Assembly: GCF_004000825.1 (NCBI RefSeq)
Contig: NZ_BILZ01000058.1
Location: 1-36,661 of the forward strand
Direction: 5' to 3'
From: Paenibacillus kobensis NBRC 15729
Lineage (GTDB): Bacteria; Bacillota; Bacilli; Paenibacillales; Paenibacillaceae
Length of the DNA: 36,661 nucleotides
This document shows positions 5,574 through 12,286 of this stretch, piece after piece. The position numbers and the translations under genes are program-made. A model generated the notes under the pieces. It was given only the letters and a program-made list of their open reading frames with translations. It had not been told where the DNA came from and ran no database searches. Position 1 is the stretch's first letter. Every line of letters starts with the position of its first letter.

Positions 5574-6518
5574 ATGAAATACAGACTGGTGGTTTTGTTA
5601 GGGGCTATCTGTTACGGTATCTTATCGACGATCGTCACGAAAGCGTACAGCAAAGGATATACGCTTGGGGAAGTCGTAGGAAGTCAACTGATGGCGGGAT
5701 TCATATTGGCCTGGCTTCTTGTTCTATTCATGAAATTGAAGGAATGGAAAAACAGGAAATTGAAATCGAGGGACGACTCATCGGCTTCGAGCCCTTCTTG
5801 GAAGCAACGCGTCATCCTAATGGCAGCCGGCGTTCCTACGGCCATAACAGGGTTATTGTACTACCAATCCCTACACTATATCCCCAATTCGATCGCTATT
5901 TTATTGTTATTCCAATTTACGTGGATGGGAGTATTGATACAATCGGTTGGACAGCGACGGCGTCCTAACGGCATCATGTTGCTCGCACTGGTCATTCTGC
6001 TTGGAGGAACATTGCTTGCGGCGGGCATACTGGATCAGGGGTTTGCCGGGTTCAATTGGGTAGGTGTCATATTTGGTTTCTTGTCTGCAATAAGCTATTC
6101 GATATTTATTCTGCTCAACGGGAAAGCAGTGCCTTCTATACATTCGGTATACAGAAGCGCATGGATGATCACTGGAGGAATGCTGTTCGTGTTTGTCTTG
6201 TTCCCACCGAGCTTCCTGGTCAACGGTGAGCTTCTAGACGGGCTGCTTCCGTTCGGTCTCATGCTCGGATTGTTCGGGGCATTCCTCCCTCCGGTGTTGT
6301 TCGCAATCGGAGTTCCGCGCATCGGAGAAGGTTTGACAGGCATTCTGGGCGCTGCCGAGCTACCCGTCGCTGTTATACTGTCAGCTGTTGTTTTACATGA
6401 GCATGTCAGCGGTATTCAGTGGATTGGGGTTTTGACGGTGTTGCTCGGCGTCATGCTTCCCGAATTATTGAAGCGAAAGGGCGGCAGCCCCGAAATATCA
6501 TTACACGGGGAATCATAA
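5574..6518 (+). CDS. EamA-family (DMT superfamily) transporter, probable exporter
   Basis: A 314-residue membrane protein with about ten hydrophobic segments arranged as two EamA repeats. Typical features are the early helix ICYGILSTIVTKAYSKGY, the segment GFLSAISYSIFILLNGKA and a C-terminal basic tail. DMT members mostly export small metabolites. I chose ATG 5574, which has AGGGGAG just upstream. The longer in-frame extension runs back through the riboswitch and is not translated. The purine riboswitch and terminator directly upstream predict expression when guanine is abundant, which fits efflux of guanine or a related purine. That substrate is inferred from regulation only. Repeat copy B follows 34 bases after the stop. 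Confidence 0.88.
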   Translation: MKYRLVVLLGAICYGILSTIVTKAYSKGYTLGEVVGSQLMAGFILAWLLVLFMKLKEWKNRKLKSRDDSSASSPSWKQRVILMAAGVPTAITGLLYYQSLHYIPNSIAILLLFQFTWMGVLIQSVGQRRRPNGIMLLALVILLGGTLLAAGILDQGFAGFNWVGVIFGFLSAISYSIFILLNGKAVPSIHSVYRSAWMITGGMLFVFVLFPPSFLVNGELLDGLLPFGLMLGLFGAFLPPVLFAIGVPRIGEGLTGILGAAELPVAVILSAVVLHEHVSGIQWIGVLTVLLGVMLPELLKRKGGSPEISLHGES

Positions 6519-6552
6519 GAAGCCTCTCCGAGCATCCTTATCATCAGAAGGC

Positions 6553-6627
6553 GGCGAATTGTGGATTTGAATCTCCACGGATCGCCTTCACCATTTAAAT
6601 CCACTACCGCATGAGGTAGTGGGTTTT
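6553..6627 (+). repeat. ssrA-3'-end-like repeat, copy B (with terminator)
   Basis: GGCGA (6553-6557) pairs with TCGCC (6582-6586), and GTGGA (6561-6565) with TCCAC (6574-6578), around the T-loop-like TTTGAATC. CGCCTTCACCA and the terminator AAATCCACTACC / GGTAGTGGGTTT (6597-6626) follow. It ends the EamA unit. After it, 6628-6878 holds no gene I can support. Confidence 0.85.
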
Positions 6628-6878
6628 TGCTGTTTCAGTTTGCTTTTCTCAATAAATTGTGCAACCGCCGAAAAAATGAGGCTTAATCAAACTTCCCATG
6701 CTAGCAGCGATTTCAGTAATCTCTTGATAAATTCCGGTCAGACCATCTCTGCCAGAGTCGTGTGCAGCAAGGCTGTTTAGCTGTTTCGGATATCCGATTC
6801 TCCTCCCGAATGAGCCGTAAAACAAGCCGTATGACAAAGAACAACTTTATTAGCTCAGTGACAGATTACTTTTGAGAC

Positions 6879-6894
6879 TGTGATTAATTTCACA
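6879..6894. promoter_or_regulatory. FNR/CRP-type operator 1
   Basis: Exact TGTGA-TTAATT-TCACA palindrome, the consensus of FNR/CRP-family regulators (Bacillus Fnr box TGTGA-N6-TCACA). Its centre is 41.5 bases before the start predicted from the -10 element at 6916-6921, the standard class II activator position. Confidence 0.75.
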
Positions 6895-6912
6895 TCTTGA
6901 TCCGCCAACCCC

Positions 6913-6921
6913 TGCTATATT
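6913..6921 (+). promoter_or_regulatory. Extended -10 promoter under operator 1
   Basis: TGC-TATATT with no good -35 hexamer, as expected for an activator-dependent promoter. The predicted start is 6928. Confidence 0.6.
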
Positions 6922-6982
6922 GTAGATGTAAGGAGCAAGCGACAAGCAACACAAAGTAACAAGAAGAAAGGATGTACCTATC

Positions 6983-7060
6983 ATGAAAAACTTTATTCAG
7001 AAACGTTCACGATCCGAGCGATCTCGTCCATCTAGCAAGCAATCAAAGCGTATCAAGTAA
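6983..7060 (+). CDS. Very small basic protein, 25 residues
   Basis: ATG 6983 follows AAAGGA by about ten bases and opens a 25-codon frame, beginning MKNFIQKRSRSERSRPSSK and ending QSKRIK. It is rich in Arg, Lys and Ser, with no cysteine or hydrophobic stretch. It is the first frame after the operator-1 promoter and lies 68 bases upstream of the DoxX gene, with the second operator in between. I do not recognise it. It could be a real small protein or a leader frame that influences translation of the next gene. The ribosome site and position are the only support. Confidence 0.4.
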   Translation: MKNFIQKRSRSERSRPSSKQSKRIK

Positions 7061-7091
7061 ATTGAAAGCTCATAAATTTTTTAAAATATAC

Positions 7092-7107
7092 TGTGAAAAC
7101 ATTCACA
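7092..7107. promoter_or_regulatory. FNR/CRP-type operator 2
   Basis: A second exact TGTGA-AAACAT-TCACA palindrome, 22 bases before the DoxX ATG. It abuts a possible -10 element TATACT (7087-7092), so a regulator bound here could repress a local promoter. Confidence 0.65.
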
Positions 7108-7128
7108 ATTAAATTGGAGATGATTGTC

Positions 7129-7668
7129 ATGTTAGCATGGCTTAGAGAGAATAAATACGCAGCAATGCTTATGATCTTCGTTCGTGTCTACCTTGGATAT
7201 CAATGGATTGAAGCAGGTTGGCACAAGCTGACGGGCGGATTCGATGCCGCAGGTTTTTTGAATAACGCAATCAATAAGCCGATCGCCGATAAAACGACTC
7301 AAGAGTTGGTTTATCCGAACTTTGTATACTTCATCAAACACTTCGCGTTGCCAAACGTTAAGGTGTTTAACATCCTTATCCCGATTGGCGAGTTCCTCGT
7401 AGGGGCTGGATTGATTCTCGGGGGATTGACGGCCGCGGCAGCATTCTTCGGACTATTAATGAACTTCATGTTCATGTTTGCCGGAACGCTCAACACGAAC
7501 CCTTGGCTCGTCCTTATCGGAGGCATCGTGCTCTTCGCAGGTACGAACGCAGGACGTTATGGATTGGACTACTACCTGATCCCACTTCTTCGAAAAACAT
7601 TCAAGGTTAAGAAGCGTGGCGTTGGCGGTACAATGAAGCCTCCTGCCGGCACAGCAAACGCCCATTAA
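7129..7668 (+). CDS. DoxX-family membrane protein
   Basis: A 179-residue protein with four predicted membrane segments (about 13-30, 75-95, 97-120 and 125-145). It has the DoxX-like opening MLMIFVRVYLGYQWIEAGWHK-type helix with Arg-Tyr-Trp-Lys positions, then GEFLVGAGLILGGLT and NTNPWLVLIGGIVLFAGTN, and a basic cytoplasmic tail. The DoxX superfamily includes subunits of thiosulfate:quinone oxidoreductase and proteins linked to redox stress; the exact role of this type is not known. The start is ATG 7129, with GGAGA eight bases upstream. An upstream in-frame GTG lies within operator 2. Two FNR/CRP-type operators upstream suggest control by oxygen or redox state. Confidence 0.85.
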   Translation: MLAWLRENKYAAMLMIFVRVYLGYQWIEAGWHKLTGGFDAAGFLNNAINKPIADKTTQELVYPNFVYFIKHFALPNVKVFNILIPIGEFLVGAGLILGGLTAAAAFFGLLMNFMFMFAGTLNTNPWLVLIGGIVLFAGTNAGRYGLDYYLIPLLRKTFKVKKRGVGGTMKPPAGTANAH

Positions 7669-7703
7669 TGAGTTATCTCAAGCAAATATTAGGAGTGATT
7701 AAG

Positions 7704-7889
7704 ATGGTGAGGACAAATAATAACGCCGATCTAACCGAGCAAATGCTTCGTTATTGTTATACTTGCGACAATGCCCGCGAATGTAACGAAGAGATGATTG
7801 TCGCATGTATGAAAGAGAGGCGTGCTGAACTCGGATTAGATCCCGAACAGGCTAAGACAAGAGAGTTACTTCGATTGTACGAACAATAG
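7704..7889 (+). CDS. Small Cys4 protein, 61 residues
   Basis: ATG 7704 with AGGAG nine bases upstream. An ATG at 7668 is in frame and overlaps the DoxX stop codon, but it lacks a ribosome site. The product has Cys18-x2-Cys21-x5-Cys27-x7-Cys35 in an otherwise helical, charged protein, a spacing that could bind a metal or a small iron-sulfur centre. It lies 35 bases after the DoxX stop, with no terminator, so it shares the FNR-type control. I do not recognise the family. A redox-linked partner of the DoxX protein is a reasonable guess, no more. Confidence 0.65.
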   Translation: MVRTNNNADLTEQMLRYCYTCDNARECNEEMIVACMKERRAELGLDPEQAKTRELLRLYEQ

Positions 7890-7895
7890 CCAATG

Positions 7896-7947
7896 GAGGA
7901 GGGGAGTTGTGGTTTTACACAGTCACGCCACGTTTCGCCTCCGCCAA
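7896..7947 (+). repeat. ssrA-3'-end-like repeat, copy C (degenerate)
   Basis: GTTGTGGTTTTACACAGTCA (7906-7925) matches copies D and E. It is followed by CGTTTCGCCTCCGCCA, a one-base variant of the tmRNA 3' end, with GGAGG (7896-7900) able to pair with CCTCC. It starts seven bases after the 61-residue gene. The usual AATCCAC-type terminator is missing. Confidence 0.75.
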
Positions 7948-8011
7948 CCTTACTAAAAACGATCACAACATACTTACATGGTGGATTACAATAACAGTTT
8001 GGTTAGTTAAT

Positions 8012-8054
8012 AAAAGGACAGCAAGGGCGATTAAGATGCCTTAGCTGTCCTTTT
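8012..8054. terminator. Terminator after the DoxX module
   Basis: AAAAGGACAGC (8012-8022) pairs with GCTGTCCTTTT (8044-8054). With A and T tails it could work on both strands. Confidence 0.8.
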
Positions 8055-8138
8055 ATCCATATACACAAAGTTATTCAATCAAGTTAATGGGCAGGCCAGT
8101 TCCAATAAGTGGTATTATAATTTGTGAGGTGATTATTA

Positions 8139-8762
8139 ATGAGTTGTTGGTTACAAGGTGGCCCGTTTTTAGTACTTAGCTTTATTTTGAATGAACCAAC
8201 AAAAATTGAAAAAGTCATCTCTAAACTGAACAACACTAACGTCAAAATAGAGGTTCACAATCCAGCGGAATATATTCAGCAATTTTACAAAGGTTATCCT
8301 TTTGATGGTGATGATCCCAATAGCGTAATGATTCATCGAATAGAGATCAATTTAACTGTGCACACAACCCGAGAACGGAGAGCTTTACTGTTTGTTGAGA
8401 AAATTAGCGAGGAGTTATTATCATTTTCAATGTGTTTTTTTGGAGATAAAGATGATGCTCCAGAGTGGAAACAGCCAGGTATAAGAGATGATGAACTCGA
8501 TGAGATCATCTGTTTATTAATCTCATTCTATAGAGAGTTAAAGTTTAGCGTCGGTGGAGTAGCAATTGAAGAGGATATGATAGGTTTGTTTGATGTTAAT
8601 GAAATATGGCCAAATGAAAAATATACCTTTGCAAATCTTACTTTCAAAGATAACTTACATAAGTTTCAGGCTGTTTTAGTAAATCAATTATTAAGTGAAA
8701 AGTTACCTGAAGGGCAATACACCCTAATTAATAATTCCTGTATGCTTTATCGAAACGCTTGA
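8139..8762 (+). CDS. Hypothetical protein, AT-rich orphan
   Basis: A 207-residue protein with no signal peptide and no clear membrane helix, acidic and mixed in composition. ATG 8139 has GAGGTGAT upstream. I recognise no motif. The gene is visibly richer in A and T than its neighbours and uses codons such as TTA, AAA and ATT heavily, which suggests separate acquisition. It has its own upstream terminator at 8012-8054, and the csp promoter follows about 80 bases later. Single orphan genes of this size next to mobile repeats are often defence or immunity proteins, but nothing in the sequence proves that here. Confidence 0.7.
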   Translation: MSCWLQGGPFLVLSFILNEPTKIEKVISKLNNTNVKIEVHNPAEYIQQFYKGYPFDGDDPNSVMIHRIEINLTVHTTRERRALLFVEKISEELLSFSMCFFGDKDDAPEWKQPGIRDDELDEIICLLISFYRELKFSVGGVAIEEDMIGLFDVNEIWPNEKYTFANLTFKDNLHKFQAVLVNQLLSEKLPEGQYTLINNSCMLYRNA

Positions 8763-8895
8763 ATATTCGGGAGGGCTGTATCGCGGTTGGCGGCAGTGCC
8801 GGGATATGAGGGTGTCTTGTGCTGGACTTGGGCCCGATTGGTATTAGCTATTTAAGGCGTTACGTGATATGATGAGTATATACAAGTCATGACTG

Positions 8896-8962
8896 AATTC
8901 ACATATCGTGGAGGGTTATTATTCTTCGAGTCAATAACCATGTGCGACATGTGATTTTTTTG
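8896..8962 (+). promoter_or_regulatory. Structured csp leader, copy 2
   Basis: CACAT pairs with ATGTG, TCG with CGA and GGTTATT with AATAACC, followed by a run of seven T. Relative to copy 1 several stem bases have changed while pairing or wobble is kept, for example CGTA/TACG against CGTG/TGCG. Confidence 0.6.
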
Positions 8963-9014
8963 TTTCTTCTTCGATATGAAGGACATGTAAATTATAAATA
9001 AGGTGGTAGTTCAT

Positions 9015-9215
9015 TTGGTATCAGGTACAGTGAAATGGTTCAATGCAGAAAAAGGTTTCGGTTTTATTGAAGTAGAGGGCGGAGACGATGTCTTCGTACA
9101 TTTCAGTGCAATCGCTGGCGATGGCTACAAATCTTTGGATGAAGGCCAGCGCGTTGAATTTAATATCGTGCAGGGCAACCGCGGACCACAAGCCGAGGGT
9201 GTCGTAAAACTGTAG
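9015..9215 (+). CDS. Cold shock protein, CspA/CspB family (copy 2)
   Basis: A 66-residue OB-fold protein nearly identical to the copy at 4575, with differences at the second and third residues (MVSGTV for METGTV) and a few others. RNP1 KGFGFIE and RNP2 VFVHF are intact. The start is TTG 9015, with AAGGTGG eight bases upstream. It has the same long, structured leader and is followed by the same kind of terminator. The substitutions are largely silent or conservative, so both copies appear to be under selection. The two copies could respond to the same signal and raise dosage. Confidence 0.95.
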   Translation: MVSGTVKWFNAEKGFGFIEVEGGDDVFVHFSAIAGDGYKSLDEGQRVEFNIVQGNRGPQAEGVVKL

Positions 9216-9228
9216 GTTAGAACTGGGA

Positions 9229-9262
9229 GCCCCGAACGAAAATATCGTTTGGGGCATTTTTT
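9229..9262 (+). terminator. Terminator between csp and ydjO (copy 2)
   Basis: GCCCCGAACGA pairs with TCGTTTGGGGC, followed by ATTTTTTAT, as in copy 1. Confidence 0.9.
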
Positions 9263-9300
9263 ATCGCTACATCATTTCAAGGAGAAAGAGGGATGCACAA

Positions 9301-9513
9301 TTGTATTATTCTCGAAAAAGATCACTGGAAGATATTCCCGAGGCGCTAACCGCCATATGGTCTTGTACAGAAGAAAACTGTCGCGGATGGATGAGAGATA
9401 ATTTTGTTTTCTCCGTCGTTCCCGTATGCTCTCTATGCCAATCCGAGATGATTAGAGGCGAAAAAATGCTGGCAGTGGTCGTAAATACGAGCCCTCTCCA
9501 GATTAAGCTGTGA
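9301..9513 (+). CDS. ydjO: YdjO-family cold-inducible zinc-ribbon protein (copy 2)
   Basis: 70 residues, the same length as copy 1, with Cys22-x4-Cys27 and Cys43-x2-Cys46 and the GWMRDNFVFS segment retained. The start is TTG 9301 with GAGGG eight bases upstream. Compared with copy 1 it has about a dozen replacements, mostly in the N-terminal third (for example SLEDIPEALTA for PHEEIPQVSTP), while the zinc-ribbon part is conserved. This pattern suggests a functional protein rather than a decaying duplicate. A degenerate tmRNA 3' end follows within ten bases of the stop. Confidence 0.85.
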   Translation: MYYSRKRSLEDIPEALTAIWSCTEENCRGWMRDNFVFSVVPVCSLCQSEMIRGEKMLAVVVNTSPLQIKL

Positions 9514-9521
9514 ATATGTAA

Positions 9522-9593
9522 TCTTCCCGACAGGGGTTTAACACTCCTCGGCTCAAACAACAATCCACAACCGTACAAGGTTGTGGATTGTTG
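9522..9593 (+). repeat. Degenerate ssrA 3' end, copy F, with terminator
   Basis: TCTTCCCGACAGGGGTTTAA (9522-9541) and CTCCTCGGCTCA follow the order of the tmRNA T arm and acceptor strand (2951-2984). Then come CAACAATCCACAACC (9558-9572) and its complement (9579-9593) as a terminator. Unlike copy A it lacks the inserted hairpin, so it looks like a direct but decayed copy of the ssrA end. Confidence 0.7.
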
Positions 9594-9617
9594 TCTTTTG
9601 ACAACCATTAGGCATGC

Positions 9618-9752
9618 AGGACGTTCATAATTTTTATGGGAGCATCGGCGGCTTTGTATACAACGGGGCACCGTACGCTCGGAACTGTAATCCTGTTGGT
9701 AACACTCATCATCGTGGCAGCTATCTTCATTCTTGATTTGCATAAAATATAA
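9618..9752 (+). pseudogene. DUF2568 (YrdB-like) gene fragment, 3' end only
   Basis: The last 40 or so codons closely match the end of the intact gene at 14893: ASAALYTTGHRTLGTVILL against ASAALYATGLHTFGTVFLL, both ending in ILDLHKI or VLDLHKI. The DNA similarity continues about 20 bases past the stop codon. The 5' two thirds are missing and no ribosome site precedes the fragment. It is therefore a truncated duplicate of the module carrying DUF2568. Confidence 0.85.
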
Positions 9753-9772
9753 CTTACATTTGGGGAGACGAG

Positions 9773-9803
9773 AACCCACTGCCGCAGGAGGCAGTGGGTT
9801 TTT
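9773..9803 (+). terminator. Terminator after the DUF2568 fragment
   Basis: AACCCACTGCC (9773-9783) pairs with GGCAGTGGGTT (9790-9800), loop GCAGGA, followed by T run. It is one of a family of look-alike terminators in the window. Confidence 0.9.
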
Positions 9804-9881
9804 GTTGTGGGCATCGCAACCAGCGCCAGTCTAGGGCTGCCAAGTGAATATTGTGGTAATAAACAGAACACACTCCTTATA

Positions 9882-9908
9882 TCGAAGCACCACCATGTGG
9901 AGCTTCGG
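9882..9908 (+). promoter_or_regulatory. Hairpin in the leader of the CBO0543 pair
   Basis: CGAAGC pairs with GCTTCG and CCAC with GTGG in a compact stem ending a few bases before the ribosome site of the gene at 9930. A regulatory role is possible but unproven. The rest of 9804-9929 shows nothing. Confidence 0.4.
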
Positions 9909-9929
9909 GCTGGAGGGAGGGCTAATCGT

Positions 9930-10427
9930 ATGTGGGTGGAGCGTTTAGTCCTAGTGCTGATGTGGTTGTCAGGCGCCTTGGTGTTGGTCGTATTCATTCC
10001 GTCCAACAAGCGCCGGGAGGGGGCCTTGGCACTACTAGTATTACAAGCGATCATCTGGCTCTGCGATTTGTTCGCTTTCCGGTATGGACTGTTAAGTGCG
10101 CCTGTTCGAGAGTTTCCGAAGGCGACGGATCTGAGCATTACCATCAATTATTTTTTTTATCCGGCACTGTTCGCTGTGTTCTATAGCCGGCGCAAGGAGA
10201 AGGCTGGTCTCGCTCGGAGAGCGACAATGCTCGTGCTGTGGATCACCTGCCTGACGATATTCGATGGCTTGATCGAGCAATATACGGGCTTGCTTGAGTA
10301 CGGGAAGATAACGACGTACGGGATGTGGCTGTATCTATGGCTGCTCTACTATACATCTCTGTCATTCTGTGACTGGTTCTTCAAGAAGCGGACGCTGTTT
10401 CGGGCGGATCGGCGGAGGGTGCTGTGA
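9930..10427 (+). CDS. CBO0543-like membrane protein 1
   Basis: A 165-residue protein with about five hydrophobic segments, starting MWVERLVLVLMWLSGALV. It shares with the next gene the order hydrophobic helix, PVREF, a motif with Tyr-Phe-x-Tyr-Pro, an acidic LIEQYTGLLEY segment and a final aromatic helix. That is the pattern of CBO0543-family membrane proteins of spore formers, function unknown. The start is ATG 9930 with GGAGGGAGGG eight bases upstream; the longer frame back to 9807 has no ribosome site. It overlaps the next gene by four bases (GTGA), so the two are translationally coupled. Confidence 0.75.
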   Translation: MWVERLVLVLMWLSGALVLVVFIPSNKRREGALALLVLQAIIWLCDLFAFRYGLLSAPVREFPKATDLSITINYFFYPALFAVFYSRRKEKAGLARRATMLVLWITCLTIFDGLIEQYTGLLEYGKITTYGMWLYLWLLYYTSLSFCDWFFKKRTLFRADRRRVL

Positions 10428-10891
10428 GGGTCGATTATTGGATTCTGGCATCGGTCTATGTGATAAGCGCGGGGCTGATCTTCCTCATTCCGAGAGATCG
10501 AATCCGGCTGGCGGTCGCAGCCTTTTTATTCAAACAGGCCATTACGTTCTTGATCGGCTTGGTCGTTGTGCAAGCGGGGCTGATCGAATACCCCATTCGG
10601 GAATTCGCTTCCGTCAACCGGACCAGCTTCTCGTATGAATATTTCGCGTTTCCGTTAATGTGCGCCTATTTCAATGTCCGGTACCCGAATGGCCGTTCCA
10701 TCCCGATCCAACTCGGCTATTACGCGGTCTACAGTATCGTCCTAACGGTCATGGAGGTGATCATCGAGACTTATACCGACTTGATCGAATATATTCATTG
10801 GGAATGGTATGTGTCGCTAATCACGATCGGGTTGTCGTTCTGGATTACCAGGATGTTCTGCGTCTGGTTTTTTGCCAAGGCAAGCGATTAA
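10424..10891 (+). CDS. CBO0543-like membrane protein 2
   Basis: A 155-residue membrane protein with about five helices. It shows the family pattern clearly: FLFKQAITFLIGLVVVQAGL, LIEYPIREF, SFSYEYFAFPLMCAYFNV, ETYTDLIEYIHWEWY and a closing FCVWFF. The start is the GTG at 10424 that overlaps the stop of the first gene. The two products are distant paralogues, so a heteromeric complex is plausible. No enzymatic motif is visible. The operon ends before a long hairpin at 10945-10994. Confidence 0.8.
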   Translation: MRVDYWILASVYVISAGLIFLIPRDRIRLAVAAFLFKQAITFLIGLVVVQAGLIEYPIREFASVNRTSFSYEYFAFPLMCAYFNVRYPNGRSIPIQLGYYAVYSIVLTVMEVIIETYTDLIEYIHWEWYVSLITIGLSFWITRMFCVWFFAKASD

Positions 10892-10944
10892 TACGAGAAA
10901 AGCCGCTCATTCGCAGGGTGGCGTGTTGTTAACTAGTCTAATCC

Positions 10945-10994
10945 GCGAAGGGCCGGGACAGCTTGCCATGTTGGCAAGCGTCTCGGTCCTTCGC
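10945..10994 (+). repeat. Long near-perfect hairpin
   Basis: The left arm 10945-10967 (GCGAAGG, CCG, GAC, GCTTGCC) pairs with the right arm 10973-10994 (GGCAAGC, GTC, CGG, CCTTCGC) with two G-T wobbles, one bulged base and loop ATGTT. No T run follows, so it is not a standard terminator although it sits after an operon. Confidence 0.8.
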
Positions 10995-11146
10995 TGTATA
11001 ATTTGCTTCATAAGTCTTGTCTTGCTGTCAGCGGTTCACTCCATTCATAACTAGAATCTTATGCTAGATTTGTTTGATTAATTAAATATATTAAAGGAAA
11101 TATATGTATGATATGATGTGGAAAAACGAAAAGGGGATTCCATCAT

Positions 11147-12262
11147 TTGAAACAGCGTCTGTTCTTCCTGGATAACATACGAGTGTTCCTGACTATCCTG
11201 CTCGTCATATTTCATACTTCTATTGCTTACGGAGCATCCGGGTCTTGGATCCTGGAAGATGTAGATAAAAGTAAGGTCAATGCAACGATTGTTCTGTTAA
11301 CGATCTTTACGGCAATATGCCAGTCATTTTTCATGGGACTCTTCTTTTTTATTTCTTCGTACTTCTTCCCGATATCGTATGAGAAGAAAGGAGCTCTCCG
11401 GTTTCTTAGGGGGCGTCTAATACGTCTGGGGATTCCTCTGCTCATTTATTATTTTGTGATCGGTCCAATGACGATATGGTATGCGAAATTTCGAGAAATA
11501 CAGACATTGGCCCAGTTTTACAAAGATAACGTTTGGAGCTTTCGTTGGACGTTTTTTGGTCCTGCTTGGTTTCTGGAAGCCTCCATTTACTTCACCTTGC
11601 TCTATATTCTGTTCCGACTCCTGTCAAGAGATAGGCTTCAGAAGAAATCGATCACATTTCCGAACGGAAAGACATTGGTTGTAGTGGCGATTGCTCTTGG
11701 ATTCATCGCTTTCGCCGTACGTCTGGTTTATCCGACGGGCACGGGGCCTTTGGAATTGCAGTTGGGTTACTTCCCATCTTATATTTTGCTTTTCATTGCA
11801 GGTATTCTCGCACAAAGACAGGGATGGCTGGAACAAATCCCGAAGAAATTACAACGGATTTGGAAGTGGGTCGCGGTTAGTATGATTCCCGTTATGCCTC
11901 TTGGACTCGTTGCAACCGGAGGGCTAGAGGGAGAGGTTCATTTTGAGGGCGGGTTTAACATTCAGGCCTTGTTCTACGCGATGTGGGAGCCGTTCATCTG
12001 TTTAGGAATCATTATTTTTCTGCTTTCTTATTTCCAAAAAAGATTCAATAAGACGAACGCAGTGTCTAAATGGTTAGCTGACAATGCTTATACGGTCTAT
12101 TTGATTCATCCGCCGGTTGTTGTGGGATGGACTATGGCTTTTCATGGAGTCGGCTTGCCGGCGATCATAAAATGGATTATCGTCTCGGCTCTTTCTGTCG
12201 CCGTTTGCTTTATTGTCGCCAGTGCTATTCGAATGCTGCCCTACGCCAGACGAGTGCTTTAA
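11147..12262 (+). CDS. Acyltransferase family 3 membrane protein
   Basis: A 371-residue polytopic protein of the acyltransferase_3 (OafA/NodX-like) type, with about ten helices. The opening RLFFLDNIRVFLTILLVIFHT carries the conserved Arg and the His of the family active region. The family also shows FFISSYFFP, GRLIRLGIPLL, the FFGPAWFLEASIYF segment and a late AYTVYLIHPPVV. Members transfer acetyl or other acyl groups to sugars, peptidoglycan or small molecules at the membrane; the acceptor here is unknown. The start is TTG 11147, with AAGGGG ten bases upstream. Repeat copy D starts 24 bases after the stop. Confidence 0.88.
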   Translation: MKQRLFFLDNIRVFLTILLVIFHTSIAYGASGSWILEDVDKSKVNATIVLLTIFTAICQSFFMGLFFFISSYFFPISYEKKGALRFLRGRLIRLGIPLLIYYFVIGPMTIWYAKFREIQTLAQFYKDNVWSFRWTFFGPAWFLEASIYFTLLYILFRLLSRDRLQKKSITFPNGKTLVVVAIALGFIAFAVRLVYPTGTGPLELQLGYFPSYILLFIAGILAQRQGWLEQIPKKLQRIWKWVAVSMIPVMPLGLVATGGLEGEVHFEGGFNIQALFYAMWEPFICLGIIIFLLSYFQKRFNKTNAVSKWLADNAYTVYLIHPPVVVGWTMAFHGVGLPAIIKWIIVSALSVAVCFIVASAIRMLPYARRVL

Positions 12263-12286
12263 TAGGAGCGAAGAAGAGCACACTCC

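Larger units (their letters stand above)
8826..9560 (+). repeat. csp-ydjO segment, copy 2 (direct duplication)
   Basis: This is the second copy of the block at 4388-5103. It includes the extended -10 promoter (TATGAT 8868-8873), leader hairpin (8896-8920 with 8933-8956), csp, terminator, ydjO and a tmRNA-like tail. Confidence 0.85.

Noticed and set aside
6649-6837. Minus-strand frame of 62 codons between repeat B and the FNR operator
   Set aside because: It has a TTG start without ribosome site and no family features. A decayed gene cannot be excluded, but nothing supports it.
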